Source: Maniola hyperantus (lineage: Eukaryota > Arthropoda > Insecta > Lepidoptera > Nymphalidae). From it: a stretch of 64,000 nucleotides of DNA. The notes under the pieces are model-generated. The model did no database searches, was not told the DNA's origin, and was given only the letters and a program-made list of their open reading frames with translations. Below are positions 19,072 through 30,689 of the stretch, in pieces (the first letter of the stretch is position 1; each line of letters begins with the position of its first letter). A program made the position numbers and the translations under genes. Location: assembly GCF_902806685.2 (NCBI RefSeq), contig NC_048541.1:1919465-1983464 (forward strand). Direction: 5' to 3'.

Positions 19072-19668
19072 ACACGGGTCTGCCCGCGAAATTCAAATTA
19101 AATTTAGTTTTTCACAATTTGTAAACTAATGCACATACACACACACACACACACACACAAGCATACACACACTGTTGTAATTTAATTATTGTATATACCT
19201 ACATTTATTCTATTCTGTTAAAATAGTTTTAATTATAATTTTAAGTAATCTCTTTTGGCCTTCTGTTATACCTAGATTTAAATTTAAATAATAATTATGT
19301 ATTTACGCTGTTGATTACTTTCAAATAAACAAAATAAAAATAAAATAAATGCGACAAAATAGACTTATGGCATTCAAATTTTGCCCCCTAGCAATATCAT
19401 GTACACAGGTTTATATAGAAATCTTTACTTGAAAGTGTCCAGTTTAAGAAATTAGTCAAAATAATCACTAATTTGTGAGGAGCTCACGTCAAACTCATTA
19501 TTTTGCTTAATTTCTTAAACTGGACACTTTCAGGTAAAGATTTTTATGTAAGCCTGTGAAGATGATACTGCTAGGGGCTCAATTTGAATGCCATAAGTCT
19601 ACTTTGTCGTATAAGTTTACAAATTGCGAAAAACCAAATCAAATTTGAATTTCGCGGGCAGACCGTGC
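19072..19668. mobile_element. Fold-back MITE interrupted by a retroelement fragment
   Basis: Outer arms GGTCTGCCCGCGAAATTCAA and TGAATTTCGCGGGCAGACC. Inner arms TAGACTTATGGCATTCAAAT and ATTTGAATGCCATAAGTCTA, plus AAAGTGTCCAGTTTAAGAAA versus TTTCTTAAACTGGACACTTT. An insert at 19133-19347 is flanked by AATGC. Confidence 0.85.
19133..19347 (+). mobile_element. Retroelement 3' fragment with AATGC duplication
   Basis: Starts with an (AC)n run and ends TTTCAAATAAACAAAATAAA with an A-rich tail. AATGC is repeated at 19128-19132 and 19348-19352. The empty site is predicted by the opposite arm of the host MITE. Confidence 0.75.
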
Positions 19669-20084
19669 TTTCCACCTTTTTCTGTACTTAGGTAGTAGGT
19701 ATTTTACCTGACTAATGTTGCAGCGATGATAACCTGAATTCAGCAACTTGCATTGATACGGAATATCGTTACTTGCAAGTTGCAACTATGTCAATTACCG
19801 TAAACTTCTAACGTGAATCAATTGCTTCGTTAGAACTTTCTTACTTTTCCGAAGTACCTATTAACTTTTTGTAACTTTTAAATTAAATCTAGCTTCAACT
19901 TGGCTGTAAGTTGTAAGTTGTAACTTTTCACTTCTGAGCTTTTCCGTTATTCGTTCATAAAAATATTATTACAAATTAATATTTATCTATCTATTAAAAG
20001 GTATGCTCTTTAAAAAAGCATATTATACAGTGGAAGACTATGTAAATGATAAGAAAGCTTGGATTTGACTCGCTCCAGCAATGC

Positions 20085-20222
20085 ACGCTGCAATGATGAT
20101 GACTTGAAAAGAGCAACCGCCGAGTTTCTTGCTGGTTCTTCTCGGTAGGAACGGCATTCCGAACCAGTGGTTAAAAAGCACTTGCAATAAGTCTACTTGA
20201 ATAAAATAATTCTATTCTAGTT
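20085..20222 (+). mobile_element. LINE 3' end
   Basis: AAAGAGCAACCGCCGAGTTT, TCTTCTCGGTAGGAACGGC, TTGAATAAAATAATTCTATT. The inverse copy is at 28722-28860. Confidence 0.7.
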
Positions 20223-20641
20223 ATTCTCCTACTTTCTCTTTTCACCAAAGGTTGCCTGGTAGAGATTGCTCTGCGCAATAATGCCGTTCAATACAATCCA
20301 ATGCATCAAGCTGATACTTGCCATAATATTATGATATCCCATAAATGCCTCCATGCACAATCGAACTTGTGCTTGGTACAGGGTAAGAAGCTGTTCCGGC
20401 TATCATGAAGATACGAAGTAGCTGTGTGAGGTAAATACGCGATTCAAGCTAAGCGATGCATTGACGGTAGGGAGAGCACGGGGCGCGGCGCCTGCACAGT
20501 GCACATAATATCACATATAGCCACACCCACAGCTACACCACTCGCGCATCTGTAGCTACCATCCGTACTCCCATCCGTAGCACCACGGAACAGAAAAAAC
20601 AGCGTATAGCACGCACCCGTTTATAGTATAAAAACAAAACA

Positions 20642-20984
20642 TTTTTTTTTTATTATTCAGATAAAAGTTAGCCCTTGACTGCAATCACACCTGGTGGTAA
20701 GTGACGATGCAGTCTAAGATGATAGCGGGCTAACCTGGAAGGGGTATGACAGTTTTTATTAAACCCATACCCCTTTGGTTTCTACACGGCATCGTACCGG
20801 AACGCTAAATCGCTTGGCGGCACGGTTTTGCCGGTAGGGTGGTAACTAGCCACGGCCGAAACCTCCCACCAGACCAGACCAGAAATTTAGAAAATTATAA
20901 AATTACAAACCCCTGCCAGGAATCGAACCCGGGACCTCCCACTATTAAGACCACAGCGCTCACAACTGCGCCAGGGAGGTCGTC
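20642..20984 (-). mobile_element. tRNA-headed SINE (GCGCAGTGGTAAGCGCTG family)
   Basis: Minus strand: head GACCTCCCTGGCGCAGTTGT with B box GGGTTCGATTCC, body GGTTTCGGCCGTGGCTAGTT, tail AGGGCTAACTTTTATCTGAA. Full length, about 340 bases. Confidence 0.85.
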
Positions 20985-21609
20985 AAAGCTTCGTTGAACC
21001 GGTTTCAACCAATGCTAAGCTATGTAGAGCAATGATAATGATTGGTGGTATCACGCACATCCATAGTAATAATATAGCAAAGCACATCTCTGGTGGAAAA
21101 GCAGCCTAAATTTTTTTTTCCTTATTGTTGAGTGCCAATTAGCTACTCAGCAGCAGCCTAAATAAAGATTAGTTTAAGTTATTATCAAGAAAGAAGCTGC
21201 ACCTCACGTGTGCCTCAGCTCCACTCCACTGTGCTGGTGTGCGTTTTGCCTTAGGGATGATATATGCTAGGCCGTGCCAGGCTCGAGCCAGACGGACGAT
21301 CAAACGTAACACGGACGAGGCTCGGATTACTCGGACACGGCACGGTCTGATGTGAGCTCATACAAATTCCCAATCTGGTGCCTTGGACGCGGTCTAGCAT
21401 AAATCATCCTTTAATCTCCACATTTACGTCTGTGCGAGCTGAATTCTTATTACAAAGGAACTTGGTCGTTTGGTATGTTAGGCGTTTAGGTACCTACTAG
21501 CTTACAAGGCTGTCTGTTTCTTTCCATTTCAAATACCGTACATTCTTGAAAAGTAATAAAAATCGTATACAACTACTATTCTGTACCTACCACTTTGTAG
21601 ATCTATTCT

Positions 21610-21825
21610 TTTTTTTATTTCTTTTACTGTGAATCAAATTAGATTTGCAACACCCTTCCGGCGGCATCAGTTTTCTCCTCCAACAATAAATATGGGTATC
21701 TTCAAGTCGAAAATGAATAGGCATCTTCTAGGCAAGCGCGCTCCATCTTAGGCTGCACCATCACTTGCCACCAGGTCTGATTGCAGCCCTAGGTCTATAA
21801 ATAAAAAAATAAAGAGAAATATTCT
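21610..21825 (+). mobile_element. LINE 3' end
   Basis: AACACCCTTCCGGCGGCATC through CCATCTTAGGCTGCACCATC to an A+T-rich AATAAA-containing tail. A second copy at 60018-60560 is split by another repeat. Confidence 0.6.
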
Positions 21826-22124
21826 ATTCTAAATGATTGTTTTCAAATACCTTCCCTACATTCTTAAAACTGACTTCGTCCGCGTGGACTACTCAACTTT
21901 CAAATCCCTATTTCACCCCCTTAGGGGTTGAATTTTCAAAAATCCTTTCTAAGCGGATACCTACGTCTCGCCGTGTGTCAAAACTCGATACAAACCATCA
22001 CCGCGATAGTATCGCCCTGTGGAGATTGGTCCGTAGAGTTTGTATCGAATTTTGTCACACGGGGAAACGCCTTAGAATTTAGAGTAATCTATAGTTTAAA
22101 TAGTACACTAAAAGAAGATTATTC

Positions 22125-22270
22125 ATCATAATCATAATCATTTTCAACAAATAGACGTCCACTGCTGGATATAAGTCTCTTGTAGTTCCACAGTCCACAC
22201 GAAGACCCCCACTAGGTGGTCGACATCGAACGAGTAGCAATGAGGTCACTCTATGTAACATGGCAAAGCT
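22125..22270 (-). mobile_element. RTE LINE 3' fragment, strongly degraded
   Basis: Begins with imperfect CAT repeats and ATAGACGTCCACTGCTGGA, then diverges. It abuts the tail of the truncated LINE at 22288. Confidence 0.55.
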
Positions 22271-22287
22271 TACACGTGCAACGCTTA

Positions 22288-24410
22288 CAATAAAATCAAA
22301 AATCAAAAATCAAATATTTTATTCAAAGTAAGTACATACGGAGTACACTTTTTGAATGTCATTACAAAAGTAAAATCACAAAAATAAAATAAAATAGTAT
22401 AAATCAGTTTACAATAATAAAATAAAAATAGAATAAATCAGTTTACAAATTTAAGGTACCTACTTAAGTAATTATTGTAAAAAGTAGTAATTAAATTATC
22501 AAATAGTAAGTCATTATTTCAGTTACAATTCAACGTCAAAATTAACAAAAAATAACAATAAATAATAAAACACTTAATGTTAATATGTAACATTACTTCA
22601 ATGTATTAGAGCCTAAGGAGTTGTCCAAGCATCCTTATCCGATATATAATCGTCTAACTTGTAGTAGCCTTTCTTACACAGGCTTTTTTTGATGAAACGT
22701 TTAAACCTCCCTTCTGGTAAACTTTGAACTTCTGACGGAATTTATTATAATAGCGGACAGCACTGCCCAAAATGACTCGCTAACCTTCGTTAGTCTGAAC
22801 CTCTGGGTTTCCAATTTATTTTTATTCCGTGTGTTAAAATTATGTCTTTCATAATTGGTTTTAATATGTTCTCTATTCTTGCGAACATACATTATATTTT
22901 CATATATATATTGACTCGTTACTGTCATAATATTACTTTCTTTAAATACTTCTCTCAGCGATTCACGTGGACCTAAGTTGTATATGGCACGAACTGCACG
23001 TTTTTGTAACAAAAATATAGTTTTAATATCGGCAGCTCGGCCCCATAGCAAAATACCGTATGTCATCAGACTATGGAAGTAACTAAAATAAACAATTTTA
23101 GCAGTAGACACATCCGTCAGCTGTCTAATTTTTCGTATAGCCATAAGCGGCCGAGCTCAATTTTTTAGAAAGCTTACGGATATGACTTCCCCATTGAAGC
23201 TTACTGTCGATACCCTATCCCCAAGAAATACTATTTCTTTCACTAATGCTAATTTGTCATTGTCTAAGAGAATTTCAGTGTCTACCTGCCGTACATTAGG
23301 AAGGGTGAATTTAATACATTTAGTTTTTTTGGAGTTTAACAGCAGATTGTTTGCTGTAAACCAGTTCAAAACCCGGGATAGAGCAATGTTTACTTCTTCT
23401 ACGTTACTAAGCTGTCTTTTAATTTTAAAAATAAGCGACGTATCATCAGCAAACATCACTATATCTGAGATCTTCTGAACCATATGAGGCAAATCATTTA
23501 CGTATACTAAGAATAAAAACGGACCTAAAATGGAACCCTGTGGTACTCCCATTTTAACCAAAGATCCCTCTGATTTAATCCCACCTATGTCTACCTTCTG
23601 CAATCTATTGAAAAGATATGACTGTATTAGGTCTCGTGCTTGATTTTTGATCCCGTAAAACTGGAGTTTACGCAGTAGAATCTGATGATCAACACAATCA
23701 AATGCTTTGGAAAGATCACAAAAGACGCCAATTGCATCTTGTGATCTCTCCCATGCCTCGAATATATGTTTGATTAAAGCAATTCCGGCATCAATAGTTG
23801 ATTTGCCTTTTGTGAATCCAAATTGTTTGCCGTGTAGAATATTATTTGTGTTAAAATATGCAAGCATTTGATTCAGCATAATCTTTTCAAACACCTTACT
23901 CAGCACCGGTAAGACAGACACTGGTCTAAAGCACGACGGATCTTCACAATCACCGGACTTAAATAGCGGCACCAAACGACTAATCTTCATCCAATCTGGG
24001 AATATACCTTCGTCAACGCATTTATTAAATAATATTGTTAGATGTGGTGCCAAAACATGTATTACAGAACTAAAAACGTGCACTGACATGCCTGATATGT
24101 CTTGCGTTTTTTTTATATTTAATGATTTAAATGTTTTAACTAAAGTAGTAACATCTATGTGCTCAAATTCAAAATTATCCTGACATGGAATAACATTAGA
24201 ATTTAGCAGCTCACAAGCCATTTCAGGGGAGGCTTGTAGATGAGCTGTCGTTTCCAGGGGTATAGTAGTAAAATATTTCTCAAATATTATAGCTATTTCG
24301 TCCTTATTTTGAATTAAATTGTCATCTATTTTCAAGACGAGATCCTTTTTCATTCCTTTGGTCTTACCAGTTTCAGTGTTTACAATATCCCAAACTATTT
24401 TGGGATATAA
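22288..24410 (-). mobile_element. 5'-truncated jockey/CR1-like non-LTR retrotransposon
   Basis: On the minus strand the element starts inside ORF2 near 24410 (IVWDIVNTETGKTKG), runs through the reverse transcriptase and C-terminal domain to about 22700, and has a 3' UTR ending in a TTTGA-type tandem tail at 22288-22315. The endonuclease and ORF1 are absent, as expected for incomplete target-primed insertion. Confidence 0.9.
22701..24398 (-). pseudogene. Reverse transcriptase ORF with a frameshift (LINE)
   Basis: A 398-codon block (23157-24353) carries RT motifs: RPVSVLPVLSKVFEK, FGFTKGKSTIDA, the palm FCDLSKAFDCVDH, GVPQGSILGPFLFLVYVND and the catalytic FADD in DIVMFADDTSLIF. The frame is lost near 23220 after EIVFLG. 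The C-terminal part resumes in another frame at 22701-23144 with MTYGILLWGRAADIK and LLQKRAVRAIYNLG, a block shared by jockey and CR1 type LINEs. The enzyme would copy element RNA into the genome. This copy lacks an endonuclease and is broken, so it is inactive. Confidence 0.88.
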
Positions 24411-24540
24411 TACCTATATTATATCCTCTAGGCAAATGAGTTTCCTCATAGCCAAGAATATCTCGCGAGATATTACTTATTCAATTTTCATCGCGTCGTT
24501 TTCCTTTATCATCGTATAGCGTGGGAATATTGTAAATATC

Positions 24541-24848
24541 AAAACCGACTTCGTTACACAAACACTAAAAATTGAAAAATAATTTAATTTATTACCGAAT
24601 ATATTATGTATACAAGAGTTAATATAGTTCCATAATAATACTTTTTGGTGCCGGTGCCAATTAGCTTTAGCTGCGCGAATCGTCTAGACTTCATATTTTT
24701 ATGGGACTCCACCATGGCACCTCATTGGCACCGACCCCAAAAAATATTATTATGGAACTATAATATTAACTCTTGTATACATAATATATTCGGTAATAAA
24801 TTAAATTATTTTTCAATTTTTAGTGTTTGTGTAACGAAGTCGGTTTTT
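24541..24848. mobile_element. Fold-back element with AAAACCGACTTCG ends
   Basis: AAAACCGACTTCGTTACACA through TTATTACCGAATATATTATG and CAAGAGTTAATATAGTTCCA is mirrored from 24848 back to about 24730. Arms near 115 bases. A further GAAGTCGGTT at about 25183-25193 may be the outer end of a larger unit running over the A-run at 25119-25149. Confidence 0.85.
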
Positions 24849-25116
24849 ATTTTTTTTGTAAAAATTTTTTATTTCACAATTTTTAGTGGCCCCATGGAAT
24901 TATGCTATGACTGGTTAAAAGTCTACTGTTTACTAAGCTATTACACTGATCGCGAGCAATTTACTCTTATCCGTTGAGGAGTTCCAGTATCTATCTTCGA
25001 AGATGTTCATCAGATCTTCACCAAATTGAAATGGGACCAACTTTGAAGTATACCCTTTCAAACAAAAAAAGAATTTTCAAAATCGGTCTAGGCGTTTTCG
25101 AGTAATCGGGGAACAT

Positions 25117-25151
<35 letters not shown>

Positions 25152-25197
25152 TTCCGACGAATTGAGAACCTCCTCCTTTTTTTGAAGTCGGTTAAAA
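24849..25197. repeat. Repeat block with long A-run and GAAGTCGGTT end
   Basis: Contains TCAAAATCGGTCTAGGCGTT, a 31-base A-run at 25119-25149 and ACCTCCTCCTTTTTTTGAAG before TCGGTTAAAA. It belongs to the same family as the adjoining fold-back element. It has no coding content. Confidence 0.55.
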
Positions 25198-25297
25198 AAA
25201 TAGTTCTCGGGTAAGTTGAGAAAGTAGCATACATAAAGAGAACTGGCACCGCGTTAGGGATTCCCTTTCTTACGGTTTCTCCAATTCTGAATCAGAG

Positions 25298-25467
25298 CGT
25301 CAATAGCTCAACGGGTAAAGGAGTGGACTGAAAACCGAAAGTTCGACGGTTCAAACCCTGCCCGTTGCACTATTGTCGTACCTACTCCTAGCACAAGCCT
25401 GACGCTTAGTTGGAGAGGAAAGGGGAATATTCGTCATTTAACATGGCTAATATTCTTTTTTTTTTAA
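25298..25467 (+). mobile_element. tRNA-headed SINE (CTCAATAGCTCAACGGG family)
   Basis: CGTCAATAGCTCAACGGGTA, CGGTTCAAACCCTGCCC, and an oligo(T) end after GGCTAATATTC. Confidence 0.85.
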
Positions 25468-25555
25468 TCATACAGGAAAATGTATATTTAGCATCAATTT
25501 ATAATGAAACTTGAAGCAGGTTTAGTTTTATCGGATAAACACTTCGACCGTGACT

Positions 25556-25822
25556 AATATCATCATCATCATCAACAACCGATAGATGTCAACTGCTGGA
25601 CATAGGTCTCTTGTAGGGACTTCCACACGCCACGGTCTTGCGCCGCCTGAATCCAGCGGCTCCCTCCGACTCGTCTGAAGTCGTCCGTCCACCCAGTGGG
25701 GGGTCTTCCAACACTGAGTCTTCCGGTGCGAGGTTGCCATTCCAGCAACTGGGGACCCCAACGTCTATCGGTTTTACGAGCTATGTGCCCTGCCCATTGC
25801 CACTTGAGCTTCGCAACCCAGT
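25556..25822 (-). mobile_element. RTE LINE 3' fragment
   Basis: Minus strand. Encodes LKWQWAGHIARKTDRRWGPQ and GVWKSLQETYVQQLTSIG, then (GAT)n. About 265 bases of the ORF end, 5' truncated. Confidence 0.8.
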
Positions 25823-26524
25823 GACTAATATAACAGAAGTAAAAAAACATTCGAATTGGTTTTCCAATAAAAAGTTATGCATCAAATATAATTAAGTATT
25901 TCATTTACATACGAAAACAAAACGAACCGGTTCACAGTTTCTGTATATTATATACCTACTATATTAAAATCCATCGCAATCGAATGGCGAACTTCATTCC
26001 GCCTAACAGTCGATTCAAATGTTTTTAATTTTTCTCTCCGTAAGAACCATCCTCGTATCTACTTCAAGGAATATTATAAAAGAAGAACTAGCGAAATCGG
26101 TTTAGCTGTTTTCAAGATTTGCGATGACCAACACATTTAGTGATTCCTTTTTATATTATAGATATAAAAGGAAAAGGTGACTTGAGCAGTTTGAGCTGTG
26201 CGTTGATAGATACTTAAGTCAGTCACCTTTTCGTTTTATATATTTAGATGGAAATCGTAAATAGGTATGATATTTACACATCATTATAGTCAAACATACC
26301 AGCTAACCAACAAAAGATGATCTAATACCTATTCAATACAAGCACGGAACATACAAAAGAACGGCACAAGAAATCGAAGCTCGGTTTGCCTTGAGAGCCG
26401 AGATCCTACTTGGCGACCTTTACGCTTCACGAATAACATTAAGGTGTGCGACCATCATCATCAGGGTCGAATTTGCTTGTTCGTAAACTGTGGGTGCCTA
26501 CTGTCAGTTATATCCATACAAAGC

Positions 26525-26755
26525 ATAGTGAATCTAAATAAGTATATAAAACGAAAAGGTGACTGACTGACTGATCTATTAACGCACAGCTCAAACTACT
26601 GGACGGATCCGGCTGAAATTCGGCATGCAGATAGCTATTATGATGTAGGCATCTGTTAAGAAAGTATTTTTGAAAATGCAACCCCTAAGGGGGTGAAATA
26701 GGGGTTTGAAATTTATGTAGTCGACGCGGACGAAGTCGCGAGAATAAGAAGAGCA
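26525..26755 (+). mobile_element. Second Helitron-like family
   Basis: AATAAGTATATAAAACGAAA to GACGAAGTCGCGAGAATAAG. The CTAGT end is lost. Confidence 0.65.
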
Positions 26756-26999
26756 TAAAGCCACAAATCAAGACAAAAACTAGCCAAGTGCGAGTTGCGA
26801 GTGCAAAAGTGTGTCAAGTTCGCATTGGGACATCATGGTGGACTGCGGTCTAAGCCCTGATGACAGGTTATTACAATAAACCAAAAGCTTAATTTGCTAT
26901 AATCCGTTGGAACAGATCAAATCTGTATGGTGCAACATGCACCGCCCGCCCTCCCACTTCTAAACATGTAGGAAAAACTAGCCACCAGGCAAGCAATAC

Positions 27000-27330
27000 C
27001 CACCACTACACGCATAAAAATAAATAAAAATCTGTTTTAGAATGTACAAGTAAAGCCCTTTCATACTATGATACCCCACTTGGTATATAGTAATCTCGCT
27101 TTGAAAGAAAGTACTTTAGCAATATTTGTTCATGAACACATTTTAATTTTTTTCTTGCGATGTAACCACAAATTCACGGTCTTCAGACTTTTCCCCTTGT
27201 GTCTGCTATAAGACCTACCTTCCTGCCAAATTTCATGATTCTAGGTCAACGGGAAGTACCCTATAGGTTTCTTGACAGACAGACAGATAAAGGTTCCGTT
27301 TTTCGTTTTGAGGTACGGAACCCTAAAAAT
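27000..27330 (-). repeat. GGTTCCGTACC-type repeat, head missing
   Basis: AAAATCTGTTTTAGAATGTA to CGTTTTGAGGTACGGAACCC. Confidence 0.7.
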
Positions 27331-27682
27331 AAAAAATAAAACGTATACGTAATAAAACGTAGTAGTAACTTAACTGTTTGTAATGCTTTTAAATAGTGAT
27401 ATTAGTCGTATTTGGTCGTTATTTAAGTATTATCGTTTCTTCATGAGTTCATGACTCACTTCAACTATCTACTTCGTAGTAGGTATCTACATAATAATCG
27501 TTACTGTGAATTACAAATAATTGTGAATAAATTGCGAATACATAATGATGTCACTTCAATTTGAATACCTAATTAAGTACTGTGATTAGAGTTTGATTAG
27601 AACCATCGATAGTTCTCCTTGCAGAATCATTACCTAGTTAGGTTATCCGCTATTTATAGCCTAAAGCCTTGATAAGTTTTCT
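27331..27682. other. A+T-rich stretch, nothing recognised
   Basis: No ORF, no repeat border and no conserved motif seen between a GGTTCCGTACC repeat and a SINE. Confidence 0.5.
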
Positions 27683-27998
27683 ATCATCATCATCATCATG
27701 ATCAACCCATAGCCGGCTCACTACAGAGCACGGGTCTCCTCTCAGAGTGAGAAGGGTTTTGGGCATAGTAGACCACGCTGGCCATTTGCGGATTGGTAGA
27801 CTTCACACACATTTGAGAACATTATGGAGAACTCTCAGGCATGCAGGTTTCCTCACGATGTTTTCCTTCACCGTTAAAGCAAGTGATATTTAATTACTTA
27901 AAACGCACATAACTCCGAAAAGTTAGAAGTGCGTGCCCGGGATCGAACCCCCGACCTGCGATTAGAAGGCGGACGTCCTAACCACTAGGCTATCATAG
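27683..27998 (-). mobile_element. tRNA-headed SINE (CTAGTGGTTAGGACGTCC family)
   Basis: Minus strand: head CTATGATAGCCTAGTGGTTA with B box GGGGGTTCGATCCCGG, body, and (ATG)n tail at 27683-27699. Full length about 315 bases. Confidence 0.85.
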
Positions 27999-28120
27999 TT
28001 TTCTATAGCACGGTATAAAAAGTTGGCCATATCAATCTCAAATTAAATCATCGATATCTTCAGTGCCTTGAGTTGTGTAGGACTTGGATTTGGAGGAGGA
28101 GGACTTGAAGGACTGCCATA

Positions 28121-28302
28121 TTTTTTTTTTTTTTAAAGAATATTAGCCATGTTAAATGACTAATATTCCCCTTTCCTCTCCAACTAAGCGTGAAGCTTGT
28201 GCTAGGAGTAGGTAGGTACCACAATAGTGCAACGGGCGGGGTTTGAACCGTCGACCTTTCGGTTTTCAGTGCACACCTTTACCCGTTGAGCTATTGAGGC
28301 TC
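28121..28302 (-). mobile_element. tRNA-headed SINE (CTCAATAGCTCAACGGG family)
   Basis: Minus-strand copy with a 14-base T run at 28121, B box GGTTCAAACCCCGCCC and head GAGCCTCAATAGCTCAACGG. Confidence 0.85.
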
Positions 28303-28404
28303 AAATTATATATTGCAAACGTCATAAAGATTTTATCAGGGGGCATTATTTTGTTAGGTAAGTATAATATATTAAATATATTATACTAAAAAATAATACT
28401 TATT

Positions 28405-28455
28405 AATTACAGAAAAACCTATGATAAAAATTTTATCATAGGTTTTTCTGTAATT
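28405..28455. repeat. Perfect 51-nt palindrome
   Basis: 25-base arms (AATTACAGAAAAACCTATGA and TAAAA) around a single central A, with no mismatch. It lies in an A+T-rich stretch with no gene. Confidence 0.95.
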
Positions 28456-28721
28456 TATGAGTAAAGAACTATTTACTTACTGTATTTTTTTCAAAAGTTT
28501 CAATTTCATTCATGTTTTTAAATAACGTGATAATTTTATTTTCAACTTATGAAAAAATAATTTGCCGTCCAAAAATAACCTCATATTCAAAATTAATTTA
28601 TTAAATTTATATTACACGTCTATTTTTGGGGTCACAGAAATTCTTAACGCGACTTAATCGGTCCAAGTTGGCTGTGATAGACAGACATTGATCACTTATA
28701 AGGTTTCCATTTTTTTTTCGG

Positions 28722-28860
28722 AATAGAATAGAATATATTTTATTCAAGTATACTTTTTACAAGTGCTTTTGAATCGTCAGGTAGTTTTAATCTACCACTG
28801 ATTCGGAATGCCGTTCCTACCGAGAAGAACCAGCAAGAAACTCGGCGGTTGCTCTTATAG
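28722..28860 (-). mobile_element. LINE 3' end, inverted copy of the 20.1-kb family
   Basis: GAATAGAATAGAATATATTT then CCGTTCCTACCGAGAAGAAC and AACTCGGCGGTTGCTCT, reverse complement of 20085-20222. Confidence 0.7.
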
Positions 28861-29062
28861 TTGTAGGTACATGTTGCATGTAAATTGTATTCATATTTCA
28901 TTCAGTAGCACAGCAATAGTAGATATCTATCGAAGTTTCGCGACTTTGCCTGAAATCTAATAGAGAGAGAATAATAATAATCTATATTATGACATTTTTC
29001 ACCCTTTGTTGTGAGATTTTTTACACCTTTATTACCCGTTATCTTTTTTTGACTCAAATACT

Positions 29063-29262
29063 AGTTAGCCCTTGACTGCAATCTCACCTGGTGATAAGTG
29101 ACGATGCAGTCTAAGATGGAAACGGGCTAACCTGGAAAAGGTATGGCATTTTTTAATAAACCCATGCCCATTTTGGTTTTCTACACGGCATCGTACCAGA
29201 AAGTTAATTCGCTTGACCTGGTAGAGTGGTAACTAGCCACGGCTGAAGCCTCCCACCAGACA
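29063..29262 (-). mobile_element. SINE of the same family, head missing
   Basis: Body and tail only (TTAGCCCTTGACTGCAATCT to CTGAAGCCTCCCACCAGAC). Confidence 0.75.
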
Positions 29263-29570
29263 AAAAAAAGCCATGATGATCCTTCATAGTCATGACGAAC
29301 TTCATAGTAGCTGAAAAACTTTCAGCTTTTATAAAATAACGAAGGTATGCCACGTGCTGGCTCTTAGTCCATAAATAAATAGTTGTTGGTAATTATGTGA
29401 ACTGGATTGCGTTGAATTCTATTCACTTAATTGTAGGTTAAACAAAGTTGCAAGCCACACGTTTATAACTTCTAAGCTTCTAGGTTTCAATGCGGCCTTC
29501 GCCGTAGTTTTGAACATTTCACGTGGAAGCATAAATAATATAGTCTATATAGCGCTAATATAATCAGTAC

Positions 29571-29746
29571 CTACCCTTATTATAAATGCGACAGTGTGTT
29601 TGTTTGTTGGATTGACGTGATTTTTTGCACGGGTATAGATAAAGACCTGGAGAGTGACATAGGCTACTTTTTATCCCGGAAAATCAAAGAGTTCCCACGG
29701 GATTTTAAAGAAACCTAATTCGGACAAAGTCGCGGGCATCAGCTAG
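29571..29746 (+). mobile_element. Helitron-like unit with internal deletion
   Basis: CCCTTATTATAAATGCGACA to GTCGCGGGCATCAGCTAGT. About 40 bases after the head are missing. Confidence 0.65.
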
Positions 29747-29767
29747 TCATCATATAATTGAGCCTAA

Positions 29768-29853
29768 CGACAATAGTGCAACAGGCGGGGTTTGAACCAT
29801 CGAGCTTTCGGTTTTCAGTCCATTCCTTTACCGGTAGAGCTATTGAGGCTCGA
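29768..29853 (-). mobile_element. tRNA-headed SINE, head fragment
   Basis: ACGACAATAGTGCAACAGGC to GAGCTATTGAGGCTCG. Only the tRNA-like part remains. Confidence 0.75.
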
Positions 29854-30231
29854 GTTTGAGCTGTGCGTTGATAAATCAGTCAGTCAGTCACCTTTTCCTT
29901 TTATTTACCTAACTTATTTAGATTTAAATGTGTAACTGGCAACCCTACCAGACGCGGCCTTCGCCTTTTAAAGGTTTACATTGCGGAAATACATGCAACT
30001 TTATACTTTAAAGCTCTGTAAGTTGAGTTTATTTTTCAAAAACGCAACTACAGAACCTAGTTTTGCTGACATTTAATACAAGCACATGGTAAAGGTTTTT
30101 CCCACGTTTAGCCATTTGAACGGACGCGATTAATATTACAATGATAATTATGGGAAATCAAAATACCTAATGTTGTGAGTAAGATTAATTGGCATCACTG
30201 GTAGTCATTGAACCTAAAGATACTATAATTG

Positions 30232-30512
30232 GGTATTTGACTACATCAAAAATAAATTATTTCTCCGTTATTATTAAATAGAGGGTCTTCCAAAAAATAC
30301 GTAACATCCACGTCCTTTGTTAGTTTTAAGTGTAATAACCATTTTAAATTATCGGTTAAAGTAAAAAAGTAAGTCATTATGATGTGACGTCACATTCCAG
30401 TATTTTATAGAATATCGCATACCTACGTTACGTAGTGTATACATATATACATATGTGCGAGTTTCGACGTTTGATAAAAAGTTACTGATTTGACTAGCTG
30501 TTGTCAAATACC
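30232..30512. mobile_element. MITE of the GGTATTTGACTA family, copy 3
   Basis: TTGGGTATTTGACTACATCA through ACGTCCTTTGTTAGTTTTAA to TTGTCAAATACCGTATTA. Carries an extra ATACATATATACATATG run near 30440. Confidence 0.7.
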
Positions 30513-30541
30513 GTATTACCGTGCATAATACTTATCATCTA

Positions 30542-30672
30542 ATCATCATCATCATCAGCCTGTGGATGTCCACTGTTGGACATAGGCCTTCGTCTTTCGT
30601 CTTCGTTGTTAGCTGTGCCCATGGCCTGTCAGGATCAGTGATGTCATAGTCCGGTGCGACCCAGGTAGCCAG
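30542..30672 (-). mobile_element. Diverged RTE-like LINE tail
   Basis: CATCATCATCATCAGCC followed by GTGGATGTCCACTGTTGGAC and the reverse complement of a short coding end. It belongs to a different RTE-like subfamily from the copies at 6.7 and 25.6 kb. Confidence 0.5.
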
Positions 30673-30689
30673 TTGATGAGCCGCTTTGA

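Noticed and set aside
22182..22240. Possible host gene next to the LINE tail
   Set aside because: It is the decayed end of an RTE fragment.
25119..25149. Poly(A) run as evidence of a processed gene copy
   Set aside because: The sequence before it is a known-type dispersed repeat, with no coding similarity.
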